A stretch of 64,000 bases of DNA, from the NCBI GenBank assembly GCA_013180625.2, contig SNVD02002434.1:1594103-1658102 (forward strand), written 5' to 3'. Shown in pieces: positions 49,632 to 61,793 of the stretch. The stretch comes from Boswellia sacra (taxonomy: Eukaryota; Streptophyta; Magnoliopsida; Sapindales; Burseraceae). Position 1 is the stretch's first letter, and each line of letters opens with the position of its first letter. The translations under genes and the position numbers were made by a program. The notes under the pieces are model-generated. The model saw only the letters and a list, made by a program, of their open reading frames with translations. It made no database searches and was not told where the DNA came from.

Positions 49632-49641
49632 CTTTATATAG
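49632..49641 (-). promoter_or_regulatory. TATA-like box, repeat unit 3
   Basis: Same motif and surroundings, 3004 bp after that of unit 2. Unit 4 is truncated before this point. Confidence 0.45.
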
Positions 49642-51521
49642 ATAAGCATGCAAGGTAGGCTTGAAACCGGGGCAGGGCGGGTACATGGCAGCAGGTACCC
49701 AGCGCACTCTGTCGTTGCCATGCCAAAATCCTCGGTTACCTGAGGCACACAATGAACTAATGAGTAATCACTCCGTAAGTAAGCTAAGTGCAGTCCTTAA
49801 CAATGAATAGTTCACAGAAATTCAAATACTAGTATAGTTGCTATTCGTTACTTATCTCATAGGTAATCAAATTCTTGTTACATAAGTCAAGAAGCACTGT
49901 TTGAAGTTTAATAGTCGTGCTCCTGCGCGAGACAACTTGCACAGCGAAGCAAACTCTCTGGTTCACAACGTTTTTAGGATTCCAGAGTGGTGCTCCTGCA
50001 CCAACTCTCTGTCCAAAAAGATTTAGGTCGGTTAAGGTGGCACTCCTACGCAATCTTACTTGGGCGTTTGCGCCAGTTCTCTGTTATGCCCTATCATGCT
50101 TAGCTCAGTTTCAACACTTGCACATTCACACCTTTACTAATTTCATTTCAAATATGCCTTTCTCAAGCCATTCCCATTTACTTACACACATATGTACTTA
50201 ATTCACTTCATATATGCCTTTCTTAGGCCATTCTCATCACTCATACACATATGCTCATATTTTATTTCCATATAGCCTTAGGGACACATATATCACATAT
50301 TTGTCACAAGTTTGAGGCTAGTCCAACAATCCAGATGATATCAGACTTATGCTACTGAATCCTACACAAGGAATCACATGGTTCGGATCTCTCCTCATTC
50401 AATCAATCATATATTAGCATGTGACACTTTGTGTTTCTCACAACCTTCAAGAGGTAACTCTCACACAATTTCAAAAGGTGGCCCTTATGCCTTAATCACA
50501 CAATGAACGTTAAGTGTCCCAAGGTTTTGACATGCAATTCACTTACATAACACTTCACATTTCGCATCATGCACTTACACATCTCAATTCACTATAATCT
50601 TAGGGACACATATCATACATTATCAAAAATTGGAGGCTAGCTTGACAATCCAGGTGATACCGGGCCCATGCTACCGAATCCTTCGTGAGAAAATACATGG
50701 CTCGAATTCCCCTCCTTAAATCAATCACAATGGTTTACAAATGGCACTTTGTATTGTATGTGATACTTTGCAGTCCCTATGACCCTCAAGAGGTGGCCCC
50801 CACACAATTTCAAGAGGTAGCCCCTATGAAATTGCTCATAACGATTTGCATGTGACACTTTGTGATTTTCGAAACCTTCAAGAGGTGGCCCCCATGCTAT
50901 CAATTGCTCAATCAGAGCTTAAAGTCCCCAAGGCAATAGGCATGAACCATCATTTTCATAATTGCTCACATATCATTTTCGTATGCACAATTTTCATGCC
51001 ATCACATATAAAAGCCTTATGCCCATTTTGAGGCTATGATGAATTAAGGCCTTAAGCACAATTGCAGACAATCACATATCAAAGTCATAGGCACAATTCT
51101 ATGCCATTCACATATTAAACCATAGCCAATTTATTACCCTCAGATATCAAAATCATGGGCATAATTCAATGCCATCACCTATTAAAATCATAGGCATAAT
51201 TCAGTGCTTGCACATATCCACAATCATAGGCATAATTAAATGCTAGCACATGTCCAAAATCATAGACATACTTTCCATTTCCTTACCACATCACAATTCA
51301 AGTCATGCTTTCACATTTCGAGCTCATAAACGCAAACTCACAATCAAGTTTTTCCATCCATAACAACCATAGAAATTAATTAACATAACATCAATGTTCA
51401 ATAGAAATCACATTGCACAATATACCTCATAACACAAACGATAAATTTATTGTGTCCTCAGAATAAGTTAGCTTACTTAGTTGATTCACTTCACCATGAA
51501 ATCTTAATTTCGGCCTAGAAA

Positions 51522-53400
51522 TTACTATGTTATACAAATTTAATTACTATAAAATACAAATATTTAATTACCATTTGATTTTATTAGTAATAATGTCACA
51601 TACTCTATTGGAAATAATGTTAAAAGTGTATTATTGCTTGTAACCTAGGTAATTAACACTTTTTCAAATAGTTGATAATACAATTAAATAATTTTTCAAT
51701 AGCATGTTGATTTAATTTCAATCTAATAATAGTAATAATATGATTGTCATATACCAATTAATCAACATTATATACACTTATGAAACATTAATAATTTAAT
51801 TAATTAATTAAAATTACAATAAATCATATATTTAAGGTTATAAGATTATTTTTATCATATTTTTATTTACATATTTAGAAAATAATATATTGATTATATT
51901 AAAGGTATACATTTTGAAAATAATCTTGTTAATATTACAATAATTTAATTAGTACTTAGTAATCTATATCAAGATTGTATATATTATACAAATTTAATTA
52001 CTATAAAATACAAATATTTAATTACCATTAATTGTCATTTGATTATATTAGTAATAATGTTACGCACTCTATTAAAAATAATGTTAAAAGTGTATTATTG
52101 CTTCTAAACTAGTTGATTCACAATTTTTCAAATAGTTGATAATACAATTAAATAATTTTTCAATAGCATATTGATTTAATTTCAATCTAATAATAGTAAT
52201 AATATGATTGGCATATACCAATTAATCAATATTATATATATATGAAACATTAATAATTTAATTAATTAATTTAAATTACAATAAATCATATAATTAAGGT
52301 TATAAGATTATTTTTATCATATTTTTATTTATATATTTAGAAAATAATATATTGATTATATTAAAGGTATACATTTTGAAAATAATCTTGTTAATATTGC
52401 AATAATTTAATTGGTACTTAGTAATCTAATCAAGATTGTATATATTATACAAATTTAATTAATATAAAATACAAATATTTCATTACCATTAATTGTCATT
52501 TGATTATATTAGTAATAATGTTACATACTCTATTAGAAATAATTTTAAAAGTGTATTATTGCTTCTAAACTAGTTAATTCACAATTTTTCAAATAGTTGA
52601 TAATACAATTAAATAATTTTTCAATAGCATGTTGATTTAATTTCAATCTAATAATAGTAATAATATGATTGACATATACCAATTAATTAACATTATATAT
52701 ATATGAAACATTAATAATTTAATTAATTAATTTAAATTACAATAAATCATATATTTAAGGTTATAAGATTATTTTTATCATATTTCTATTAACATATTTA
52801 GAAAATAATATATTGATTATATTAAAGTATTACATTTTGAAAATAATCTTGTTAATATTACAATAATTTTATTAGTACTTAATAATCTATATCAAGATTG
52901 TATATATTATACAAATTTAATTACTACAAAGTACAAATATTTTAATTACCATTTGATTTTATTGATAATAATGTTACATACTCTATTAGAAATAATGTTA
53001 AAAGTGTATTATTGCTTGTAAACTAGTTAATTAATAAGTTTTTAAATAGTTGATAATACAATTAAATAATTTTTTAATAGCATGTTGATTTAATCTCAAT
53101 CTAATAATAGTAATAATATGATTGGCATATACCAATTAATTAACATTATATATATTTATGAAACATTAATAATTTAATTAATTAATTTAAATTACAATAA
53201 ATCATATATTTAAGGTTATAAGATTATTTTTATCATATTTCTATTTACATATTTGGATTATAATTTATTGATTATATTAAAGGTATATATTTTGAAAATA
53301 ATCTTGTTAATATTGCAATAATTTAATTAGTACTTAATAATCTATATCAAGATTATATATATTATACAAATTCAATTACTATAAAATACAAATATTTTAT
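51522..53400. repeat. 460-bp AT-rich tandem satellite, about four copies
   Basis: The landmark acaaatttaattactataaa recurs (with one or two changes) at about 51534, 51988, 52449, 52911 and 53366, spacing 454-463 bp. Other landmarks such as tttcaatctaataatagtaa recur at the same spacing. It is extremely A+T-rich with no coding sense. It begins abruptly where the 3-kb unit 4 ends. Confidence 0.9.
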
Positions 53401-53990
53401 TTTGTCATTATAACATGACTAAATTGATGTTAATATACTAAATATGTTAATTATTAATTAAAATGTAACTTTTGTTAAAGTATTTATATTGTTTATAAAA
53501 TTATTAAAAATTCACAAATATGAATAGTTTAACAAATATAATCAAAAAAATTCTTAAGAGCCCTAAAATTTTAAAACTCTATAAATACACCCCTAAATCT
53601 TAAGGGACGGGGCCCGGAACCGCCCCGGTCGAGGCAAAATTATTTTGCCCCAGACCCGCTCCAATGATGTATCAGACCCGCCCCATTTGTTTGAATCCGA
53701 CTAAGGCCCCGGACCCAACGGACCAAATGCCCAAGCCTAATACGGCCAAGCCAATAATAGCAATTTACAATCGGGACTAACATGGGCTTCCAAAGAGCCC
53801 CAAGTAACGATAAACATGGACTAACGTGGGCCTCTCAAGTTACCATGTTTGGAATTTTCAGTCCTCGATTGCCTGAAGACTAGGGCGCATCGCTGGATTT
53901 TGTGAAGTCATTTTTAGCTTGACAATGGATCCATCTAAGCTTTGGAGCATGGGGCAGATGTGTTACTAAGTGGGTTATACTACAATACAC
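53401..53990. other. Junction region with GC-rich block and PAR 5'-flank remnant
   Basis: 53600-53750 is a GC-rich block of ccgcccc/gacccg words resembling hAT subterminal sequence. 53760-53860 (gggactaacatgggcttcc, then ggactaacgtgggcctctca) matches the flanks near 3250-3290 and 13310-13335. No coding region. Confidence 0.6.
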
Positions 53991-54002
53991 CTAGGGCGTG
54001 TT

Positions 54003-56170
54003 TGGCACGTTGGATAGGATAGTATAAGAGGCAAGTTATGATAACAGTAAAATTAAACCCATGTTTGGTTGGATTTCATTAGAGGATGGGATTGTATCAG
54101 ATCGCATAAAAACCGTATAAGAGGTGTATATGTTATCCTGGAAAAGGGCATGGGTTAAGGCTGTATAATCACTATTTGCATAATACTATAATACGCTCAA
54201 ACGATCTTTCACTATCTATAACGCTCTCTCTCTCTCTCTCTCCAGTGACATCCTTATCTCTGCTAAAGCTCTCTCGATCTTAGATGACCATAACACCTGG
54301 ATCTCTTATTCTCCTCCAGATAGTCGTCTCTTTCACTCTCCCTTGAAAGCCCTCCTTCTCAGTTGAAAGCTGTGTTTCAGTCTCACTGCATAGGCGTAGA
54401 TTGAAGGGAATATAAAGATGTCCTTGCAGATCTGAGGTAATTTTGGCTTGACATGAAAAGCCTTGTCGTTCCGAAAACAAGTAACGCATAGTTGTTAACG
54501 ATTTTCAATATGGGAAGCAATTTTTTTGTTGATTCATGCTTTCTCCCTATGGGTATTTCGTTTTCAGTAAATAGCCTTCTTTTATACTCTGACATGTTAA
54601 ATGCTTAGTCAATTTTTGCTTTTGCTTTCTTGGGTTGCTGTCAGTGCATTTTTGGATAGTGGTGGTCCCATAATTGTACCATCTTCACCATTTTTGGATT
54701 CCATTTGGTGGAAGATTGGTGGGGTTAGGTGTGGATTTTGAATTTTAGTGGTTGATTGTCTCTAATGATAGTGAAGTTTGCTGGAACATGATAGGTCTCT
54801 CACAATAGTAGGTGAAAAGCAAGGCAACACACTAGCCACTATTATTATTACTATTTTGCTTTTATGTTCATATCAAGCAAGGCACGCAGCTATATTGCAG
54901 CTTATAATAATGAAGTTATGATTTTATTTTTTATAATTACTCACTGATTACTTGTGCTGCTAACTCTCCGTGAGTTCTGTCTGTAGCATAGCAAGTCATG
55001 TTAGATTTTGATAACTAGTAGAAATTAAATGTTTGCAATTTGCTATTGATATCAATTTGATATCAGATTAGAATGGAAGTATATTACTTATTAATTTGGG
55101 TAACTAATTGTTGAATTAGAAAGATGGAGGCTTATTTTTACACTCTATTGATTCAAATATTTGTTTGTATGAGCAACATTCGTATGGTGATCAAGCACAA
55201 TTTGCTCACGATATTTCTAAAATTTTCAGTTGACTCTCAAAAGGCATTTTATTTTCAGCTAGTTCTAGGCAAGAATTAGAGGTGGCTGAGGTGCAGCTTA
55301 GCTATTGCAATTTTTACTTTTTTTTTTTTTTGATGATTCATAAAACTGTTTAATGCATAAAATGAAATTAAAAAAAGAAAATCATTCGACACCTTTTGTA
55401 TACAGCAACTAGTTTAAACTTTGAAGGTGCTAGTAGTTAGGATGATCATAACAGAACAGCGGGTAACATTCAAATTGACTGGATATGTTATGTACCTTGA
55501 AAATCCCTCGCAATAATGATGAAGAAATGATGGTTTTGTTCCTGCACTCGGGTCTTTCTCTATCAAAAAGATTAAGAAAAATACTTAATTTGTTTTCTAT
55601 ATATTCGTTATAATTCCAGGTTATACTTTACAAAAGCTAAGCAATGATAGAGTAATAGTATTATATATTGAGTATTGATCACTATTGTTTGCTAAAATGA
55701 GATATTCATTTATCAAGGTTAGGTCTCTTTAGAGATGGACCCTTATGATTAGTTTTTTTATAATGACAATTGATTGTAGGTCTCTATCTTCTACTTAAGC
55801 AATGATTGTATTCTTTCTTGCCACCAAAGGAAAAAAAAATGAATTGAAACAACAAATATATTCCGAGAATATATTATAATTACTCATAATTATAATAATG
55901 AAGTTATGATTTTGTTTCTTATAATTACTTATAATAATGAAGTTATCACGGACAGTTTTTTATAATTATGATTTTGTTTAGACACTAAAAACCGGATACA
56001 TTCCTAGAATCACTTATTGATTAACATGCATGTGCTTGCGCAATCTACTATTGATGAGCTTGCTTAAGTTTTTCTTCTTTTTTGGATTTTCAATATTAAC
56101 TCCCATTCTGGCCTTCTTATATTCATACTTAGAATACATTAGTCAAATTATTAAGTTGTATTTATTATTA
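54003..56170. other. 5' non-coding region of the Harbinger element
   Basis: No gene recognised. It includes a CT microsatellite at about 54223-54242 and an AT-rich region. It may hold a leader intron of the transposase gene, since a possible acceptor (tatttcttag) ends at about 56189. Confidence 0.5.
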
Positions 56171-56187
56171 TTTTGTCTTATTTCTTA

Positions 56188-57564
56188 GATATGAAAGAAA
56201 GAATGTCTCAATTTTACATGTTGCTAACAATGTGGCACTTGGAATTAATGTCCATATCCATGATGATGATGTTGTCTATGATGGAAATCATCCAAAGACA
56301 CCATGAAAGAAAAATGTTGCGTAACCGCACATTTGTTATGCGTGAAACTCGATTAGTTTATATTGATAGCATAATAGGTAGTGATGTTGAAAGTATTAGT
56401 CAACTTAGGATGGATAGACATACATTTGGGTTATTATGTGAGTTACTTCGAACTACTGGAAGATTAAAGACCAATTGAATAGTTACTGTAGAAGAGCAAG
56501 TGTGTATGTTTTTACATACTCTTGCTCATCATGTAAAAAACCGCACACTTGGTAATAGATTTATAAGATCGGGGGAGACTATTAGTAGGTACTTCAACTC
56601 AATGCTTCATGCAGTGTTATAATTAGAGAATTGCTTACTAAGGATGTCAGAACCCGTGCCTGACAATTGCACTGATGGGAGATGGAAGTGGTTCCAAGTA
56701 TGTAAATTTATGTTTAAAGCTAATAACTTGTAATATTAATTTTTTTTACTATAACATATCTACTAAATTCTTCACAAAGCAGAGTTGCTTGGGGGCCTTG
56801 GATGGAACGTATATTAAGGTTTGTGTGCCTGAGAAAGATAAGCCAAGATATCGCACAAGAAAAGGGGAAATTGCTACTAATGTTTTAGGAGTGTGTTCAC
56901 GAGATATGAAGTTTATTTTTGTCATGCCTGGATGGGAAGGTTCAGCATCTGACTCTAGAGTACTTCGCGATGCCTTAAGTAGGCCGACTGGCTTGAAAGT
57001 ACCAACTGGTAAGATTTCTTAAGCTAATTTGAGAAAGTGTGTATTTTTAACTGGTCAGTTATCAATATCAATGTGTCCTAATTTTTTTAACTAATTTTGT
57101 ATTTGTTAGGTTATTATTACCTTGTTGATGCGGGGTATACAAATAGTGAAGGGTTCCTTGCACCATATAGAGGAACAACATATCACCTCTCAGAATGGAG
57201 AGATGGTTATGCACCTCGAAGCAGGGAGGAGTTTTTCAATATGAAACATTCAGCAGCAAGGAATGTGATAGAGCGATGTTTTGGGTTACTTAAGATGCGA
57301 TGGGCTATTCTTCGAAGTCCATCTTTCTTTCCACTAAAAACTCAATGCCGGATAATTACTGCTTGTTGCCTATTACACAATTTAATTAAGAGAGAAATGT
57401 CAGTAGACCCGTTAGAAAATGAAGATATCGAGGTTCCTGCTATGGAAACACAAGATGGTGATGACATAACCCCAAATGAACCTTCTGATCAATGGGCAGC
57501 TTGGAGGAATCAATTGGCAGAGAGAATGTTTAATGAGTGGCAAGGAAACAGAAGACAAAGTTAG
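56188..57564 (+). pseudogene. PIF/Harbinger DDE transposase, two nonsense codons
   Basis: Exons about 56188-56697, 56783-57008 and 57110-57564 with GT/AG introns. Exon 1 includes [36 protein letters not shown] and [12 protein letters not shown]. Exon 2 has [11 protein letters not shown] (first Asp) and [16 protein letters not shown] (second Asp). Exon 3 has YYLVDAGYTNSEGFLAPYRG, and NVIERCFGLLKMRWAIL (catalytic Glu). This is the ALP1/HARBI1-type nuclease that cuts the element ends. In-frame stops at TGA 56476-56478 (after GRLKTN) and TAA 56620-56622 (after LHAVL) disable it. The catalytic residues themselves are intact. Confidence 0.85.
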
Positions 57565-57783
57565 AATTTAGGACTATATAGTTCCGTGTTTAGATGTAGC
57601 TTGTTGAGTCAAGTACGCTATGCTTCTTAAGTTGACAGCTTGATACATTATGGATTTTACTTGTTTTCTTTGTTCTACTTCTATGAAATCAATGTTATTG
57701 TTGTTTGTGGTATTATGCAGTTGTTTTATTATCATGATGCATGCCTACATAATTGTGATTATATATAACTTAACAACAATGAC

Positions 57784-58803
57784 ATGTCATTTTTAGGAAT
57801 GGATCTCGGAGATTCTAGACATAACATTGGGCCAAGTAATAAGAAAAGAGGAACAAGGCGATTGTGGACCAAGGATAAAGAAGAAGCATTGTTGAACATA
57901 TTAGACGTGGTAGTTGCTGAAGGAGGTCATACAGATAATGGTACATTTAAACCTGGTACCATCTTACAAATTGAAAGAGAAATGTCAAAGATGTTGCCAA
58001 ATTGTGATATAAGAGCTTCCCCACATATTGACTCAATGATGAGAAAATGGAAGAAACAATATGGTGTCATTTTTGATATGTTGAATACAAGTGGCTTTGG
58101 ATGGAATGATGTAAAGAAATGTGTGGAGGTTGATAGTGATTCTGTTTGGGAGGCATATGTACAGGTTAGTTTTATCTCTTATCTTAATTTTAATATATTA
58201 TTACATATATTATATATTAATTGACTAATTGAAGTTGTAATGTTATTACAGTCTCACAAAGATGCAGCAAGTTGGCGTAACAAGCCATTCCCTATATATG
58301 AGAGGCTAGTCAACATCTTTGGAACTGATAATGCAACCGGGTTGGGAGCAGAAACCCCAAGTGAGATGGCTAAGAGAGTGAATGATGAAATCAACAATGA
58401 AGATGATGTTGAGCTTGGTGATGATTACTCTCCAATGTCAGTAGGCCAACCAGGTAGTAATTCTCAACCGAGTAATAAATCAACATCACAATCTTCAAGT
58501 AGGAAAAGAGGAAGGTCAAGAGATAACATTGTTAGTGGTATGAGAGAAATGGCAGCAAAGTTTGAGCAAGTCTATGCTAACTCTGTTGAACGCATGACTA
58601 CGCTCGCTGAGCGTATTTTTAGTGATAAAGAGGATAGGAGTGACATTGCTGATGAGCTAACAACTATGGGGCTCACTAAATTTGATGAATTGGAAGCCTT
58701 AACTCGTATATTAGAAAAACCTTCAAACATTTCTGTATTTAAATCATTGAAGGGTGAAAGGAAATTGGCATTTGTGCTTAAGCTTTTAGGGAAAGGACCA
58801 TGA
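57784..58803 (+). CDS. Harbinger ORF1, Myb/SANT-like DNA-binding protein
   Basis: Two exons, 57784-58164 and 58252-58803, with donor acag|gttagt and acceptor ttacag|tctcac. They encode about 310 residues without a stop. Residues about 24-125 form a Myb_DNA-bind_3-type domain: RRLWTKDKEEALLNIL, then SMMRKWKKQYGVIFDML and SGFGWNDVKKCVEVD, with tryptophans at helix positions, and SHKDAASWRNKPFP just past the splice. A low-complexity Ser-rich stretch with a basic RKRGRSR (possible nuclear signal) and a helical C-terminus ending LKLLGKGP follow. In this superfamily ORF1 binds element ends and helps the transposase into the nucleus. The start could also be the Met at 57799. Confidence 0.8.
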
Positions 58804-60002
58804 CTTTGCTTAACATTTAACACATTTTGGGTAGTTATAGGTAAAGAGGAATGGCTTGGTTGTGAATTTGGGTAAGATAGATGTTGATAACATGACTTTG
58901 TTCCTCTGTTTAAGGCATCAAGGAGCAGCATAACTAATTTGAAGTCAGATTTATATATGGGTAACATAAACCTGACTTCTTTTTGTTTTTTGGATATGAG
59001 ATACACTTTGTACTTGCTATGCTAAAGTAGTAGCTCCTTTGCTTTGTACTAATGTTATGCTTTTGCACACTTGATAATGTATTGGCAGTATCTCAGTTAT
59101 ATGATGTTGATATGTATAAATCTATGGATTTAAGGCAATGTTTGTTTATATATTTTATAGAAATATTAGTTCCTTGTAGCTCACAATCTATCCAAGTTAT
59201 TTAAAGCTCATCATATTTAAATTTGATTCATTGATGAAGCTACATTATCATTAGTTCGTATTAATATGGAATCCTTGAATTAATTATTTCTTTTGCAGTT
59301 AAGTAGTCTAAGGCTTGGTTTTTAAAAGACATGATGCTCACAAGCACATGCTGACAAAGTATAAGAAACCCAAGATAGTTGTTGATCCGAGGTGTTCTTG
59401 GTCTGTCTTCTAGTGGATTATCATCATTTTATACAACTAAATATTTTCAGAACAATAAAATACATTAATCAAGTTTAAAGGCTTATTTCAGTAATTTTTT
59501 TGAACTGAATAAATTAATATACTTTGATTAAATAATTAAGATCCTATATTCTAGAGAAAGTTGCTTTTTTTGTAAGAAAATTTTATTTTTAGGTAATAAT
59601 CCTAGTTTCAAGTACGTAAAAATTACAGTGTGTATTTTAAAATACACTCTTCATACCATTACAATTTCAATAATAAGTAATTTTAAATATATTAATTTAT
59701 TTATGTATTGAAAAAAATTTCCAACATCCTATAATTTTTCTAAATTGATAATCTTTTTTCCGTATTTATTAAATATAATTTTAAAATTATTTTAATATAA
59801 AAAAATTTAATACAATCCAATTCAGTTTTCTATCAAACACAATATTGGTTAGCATTTATCCAATACATAAGAAACCAAACACTGTATCGTGATAAACCAA
59901 ACACAGTATAGAGTTTACTCAATCCTATACTATACAATTCCATACAATGCTATCCGCTACAGTAATAATTATACAATCCTATACGGTACACCAAACGTAG
60001 TC
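58804..60002. other. 3' non-coding region of the Harbinger element
   Basis: No gene. AT-rich, ending in the right inverted terminus with repeated ctatac/atacaat words near 59930-59990 that mirror tataagag/ggatag words near the left end. Confidence 0.6.
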
Positions 60003-60005
60003 CTA

Positions 60006-61056
60006 GTGTATTCCATATACCCAAATATTTTTTTTCATTAAAGTTGGGAATTTTTTGCATAAAGTACGAGAAATACTTATAAAATTTGAGATTTCCACTA
60101 AAAAGTTAGAAAAACTCATGATTTCCAAAGTTTATATTTATTTTTTCTAACTTCATGCAAAAAAATCCTGAATTTTATATAAAAATTACTGGGTGCATGC
60201 CATGCATCCGGGGCATTACAGTTTTTTTCCATTATTTATTATTTTTAAGTTGATATCTGATTTTTATAATAAAACTATATAATTTTGAAGGAATACTATA
60301 CAAACTTAAATATTTGTCTCTACTCATAAGATATTCATTTTATTAAATATACAGGTAACTTATTATTTAAGTGATAAGATCAAATATTATATATTTCCGT
60401 AAGTATTAAAAGTTATTTTACTATTTTAAGGAACAACACATATTATGATAACCTTAGATTATTGCACTTGCAATAATTTTGAAAATTTTTTAAATGATTT
60501 ATAAACTTAAGTTGGTAAGCTTCCCCTTTTTATTAATTTATTTATTGATGAAAAATAAGTCAAATATTAATGAAATCCAAATTAGCTCCAAGTGTTAGCA
60601 GTTCCGAAATTATTGCCGACATTCATTACACCATCCTGATATATCATAGGCTGGACAACTGGCATGTAATGTGAACCAAAATTGTCTGCATTTTTTAATA
60701 AAAATACTCCGTTTGAAAGTGAGAGCTACGTGCAGAGCAAGAAGAAGATTACCGATTACTTCAAATAAAGTAAATAACCTTTGATTTCAACAGCCAATGA
60801 GATACAGATTTCCTTGTGCTATTTTATTACATTATCAACTCTACGAAGTATGGACTTCTCTTCCACTTTGTCGTTTGTACCTGGTTGCTTTCTTTTTACT
60901 TTTCTTATAGCCACCCTTGGACTATTTCTGCATAGAAAAATGAAATTTTTCTTGCAAATTAAAAAAATGAAGAGACTGTATACGCATACATTCAACAGTT
61001 TCAAAGTGATTCAAACAAAGCACAACTCAATATGGGAAGATTCTCTCTACCAAAAA
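60006..61056. other. AT-rich intergenic sequence
   Basis: I see no supported gene. A plus-strand open stretch at 60781-61065 has a hydrophobic segment (GCFLFTFLIATLGLFL) but no further support. Confidence 0.5.
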
Positions 61057-61793
61057 TTCAAGTGAATTGAAGCCAAACCTGATATTTCTCTCTCCTTCTG
61101 GCAACCAGTTAACAGGTGACATCCCTGCCTCTATTTGAGATATGTTGTCTCTCCAAGTCATTGATCTCTCAAGGAACAATTTTACCGGAAATATCCCTTT
61201 AAGCATAGGCAACTGTTCTGTCCTGAAAGATCTGGACCTTGGTTACAACAATTTGACTGGAGAGATTCCACATCTTTGGGTCACTTAAAGCAGCTTCAGT
61301 CTCTGCATCTAAGCAATAATAAAGTTACAGGAGCCCTCCCAGCATCTTTTCAAAACTTATCAAGTTTAGAGACCTTGGATCTCGACACAACAGAATTTCA
61401 GGCCATATTCCTCTATGGACATGGGCTGGTTTTGCAGATCTCAGAATTCTTAGCTTACGGTCGAATGCACTTTCCGGAGAAATTCCAGCTAGCCTTTCAA
61501 ATTTAAGTTCACTGCAGGTGTTGGACCTGGCAGAAAACAATTTGACGGGAAGTATTCCAGGTAGCTTGGCTGATCTCAAGGCCATGGCTCGGGAGCAAAA
61601 CATTCTCCATACCTCCTCTACCACGAAGAAAGTATTGTCTCAAAAATACACCAAGACTCCGTTCCTCGTCACCAGCATAGACCTCTCCGGAAACAATTTA
61701 TCTGTATTGTTCCCTGAACAATTAACAAAACTGTCAGGATCGATTGCTCTAACCCTGTCAACGAACCACATCAGGGTCCAGATTCCTGAAAAC
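61057..61793 (+). pseudogene. LRR receptor-like protein fragment
   Basis: Leucine-rich repeats in shifting frames: SGNQLTGDIPASI-like, DLSRNNFTGNIP-like, LDLGYNNLTGEIPHL-like, then LGHLKQLQSLHLSNNKVTGAL, QNLSSLETLDL, SLQVLDLAENNLTGSIPGSL and SIDLSGNNLS, ending IPEN. The xxLxLxxNxLTGxIP pattern is that of plant extracellular LRR receptor-like proteins and kinases (disease-resistance or developmental surface receptors). No signal peptide, membrane helix or kinase is present, frames break at several points, and the copia element at 61794 cuts it off. Pseudogene fragment. Confidence 0.75.

Larger units (their letters stand above)
40676..51521. repeat. 3.0-kb tandem repeat, 3.6 units
   Basis: Units start at the shared actctgtcgttgccatgcc: 40676 (3021 bp), 43697 (3005 bp), 46702 (3004 bp) and 49706 (1816 bp, cut at 51521). 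Units 2 and 4 are almost identical. Unit 3 differs at a handful of sites (for example near 47205-47260). Unit 1 is clearly diverged in its first 1.8 kb. Short frames of 60-94 codons recur at each unit because of the repetition and look like no known protein. Internal short repeats include variants of aatcataggcataattcaat (about 42070-42250 in unit 1) and cttcaagaggtggcccc. Confidence 0.95.
53994..60002 (+). mobile_element. PIF/Harbinger DNA transposon
   Basis: Imperfect inverted ends GGGCGTGTTTGGCACG on the left and, in reverse complement, GACTACGTTTGGTGTACC on the right. The 3-bp target duplication CTA is at 53991-53993 and 60003-60005. Two plus-strand genes lie inside: a DDE transposase and a Myb/SANT-like ORF1, the two-gene set of plant Harbingers. 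Full-size (6.0 kb), but the transposase is disabled. Confidence 0.85.

Noticed and set aside
43832..51031. Short frames repeated in every 3-kb unit (about 70, 94, 60 and 61 codons, both strands)
   Set aside because: They overlap each other on opposite strands, resemble no protein I know, and recur only because the unit is repeated. Unit 1 lacks some of them.
40676..51521. Ribosomal intergenic spacer
   Set aside because: A promoter-like motif per 3-kb unit suggested it, but no 18S, 5.8S, 25S or 5S sequence is present anywhere in the window.
60781..61065. 94-codon frame with a membrane-like segment upstream of the LRR fragment
   Set aside because: Considered as a signal-peptide exon of the LRR gene, but there is no splice or frame link to the repeats and the rest is Lys-rich noise.
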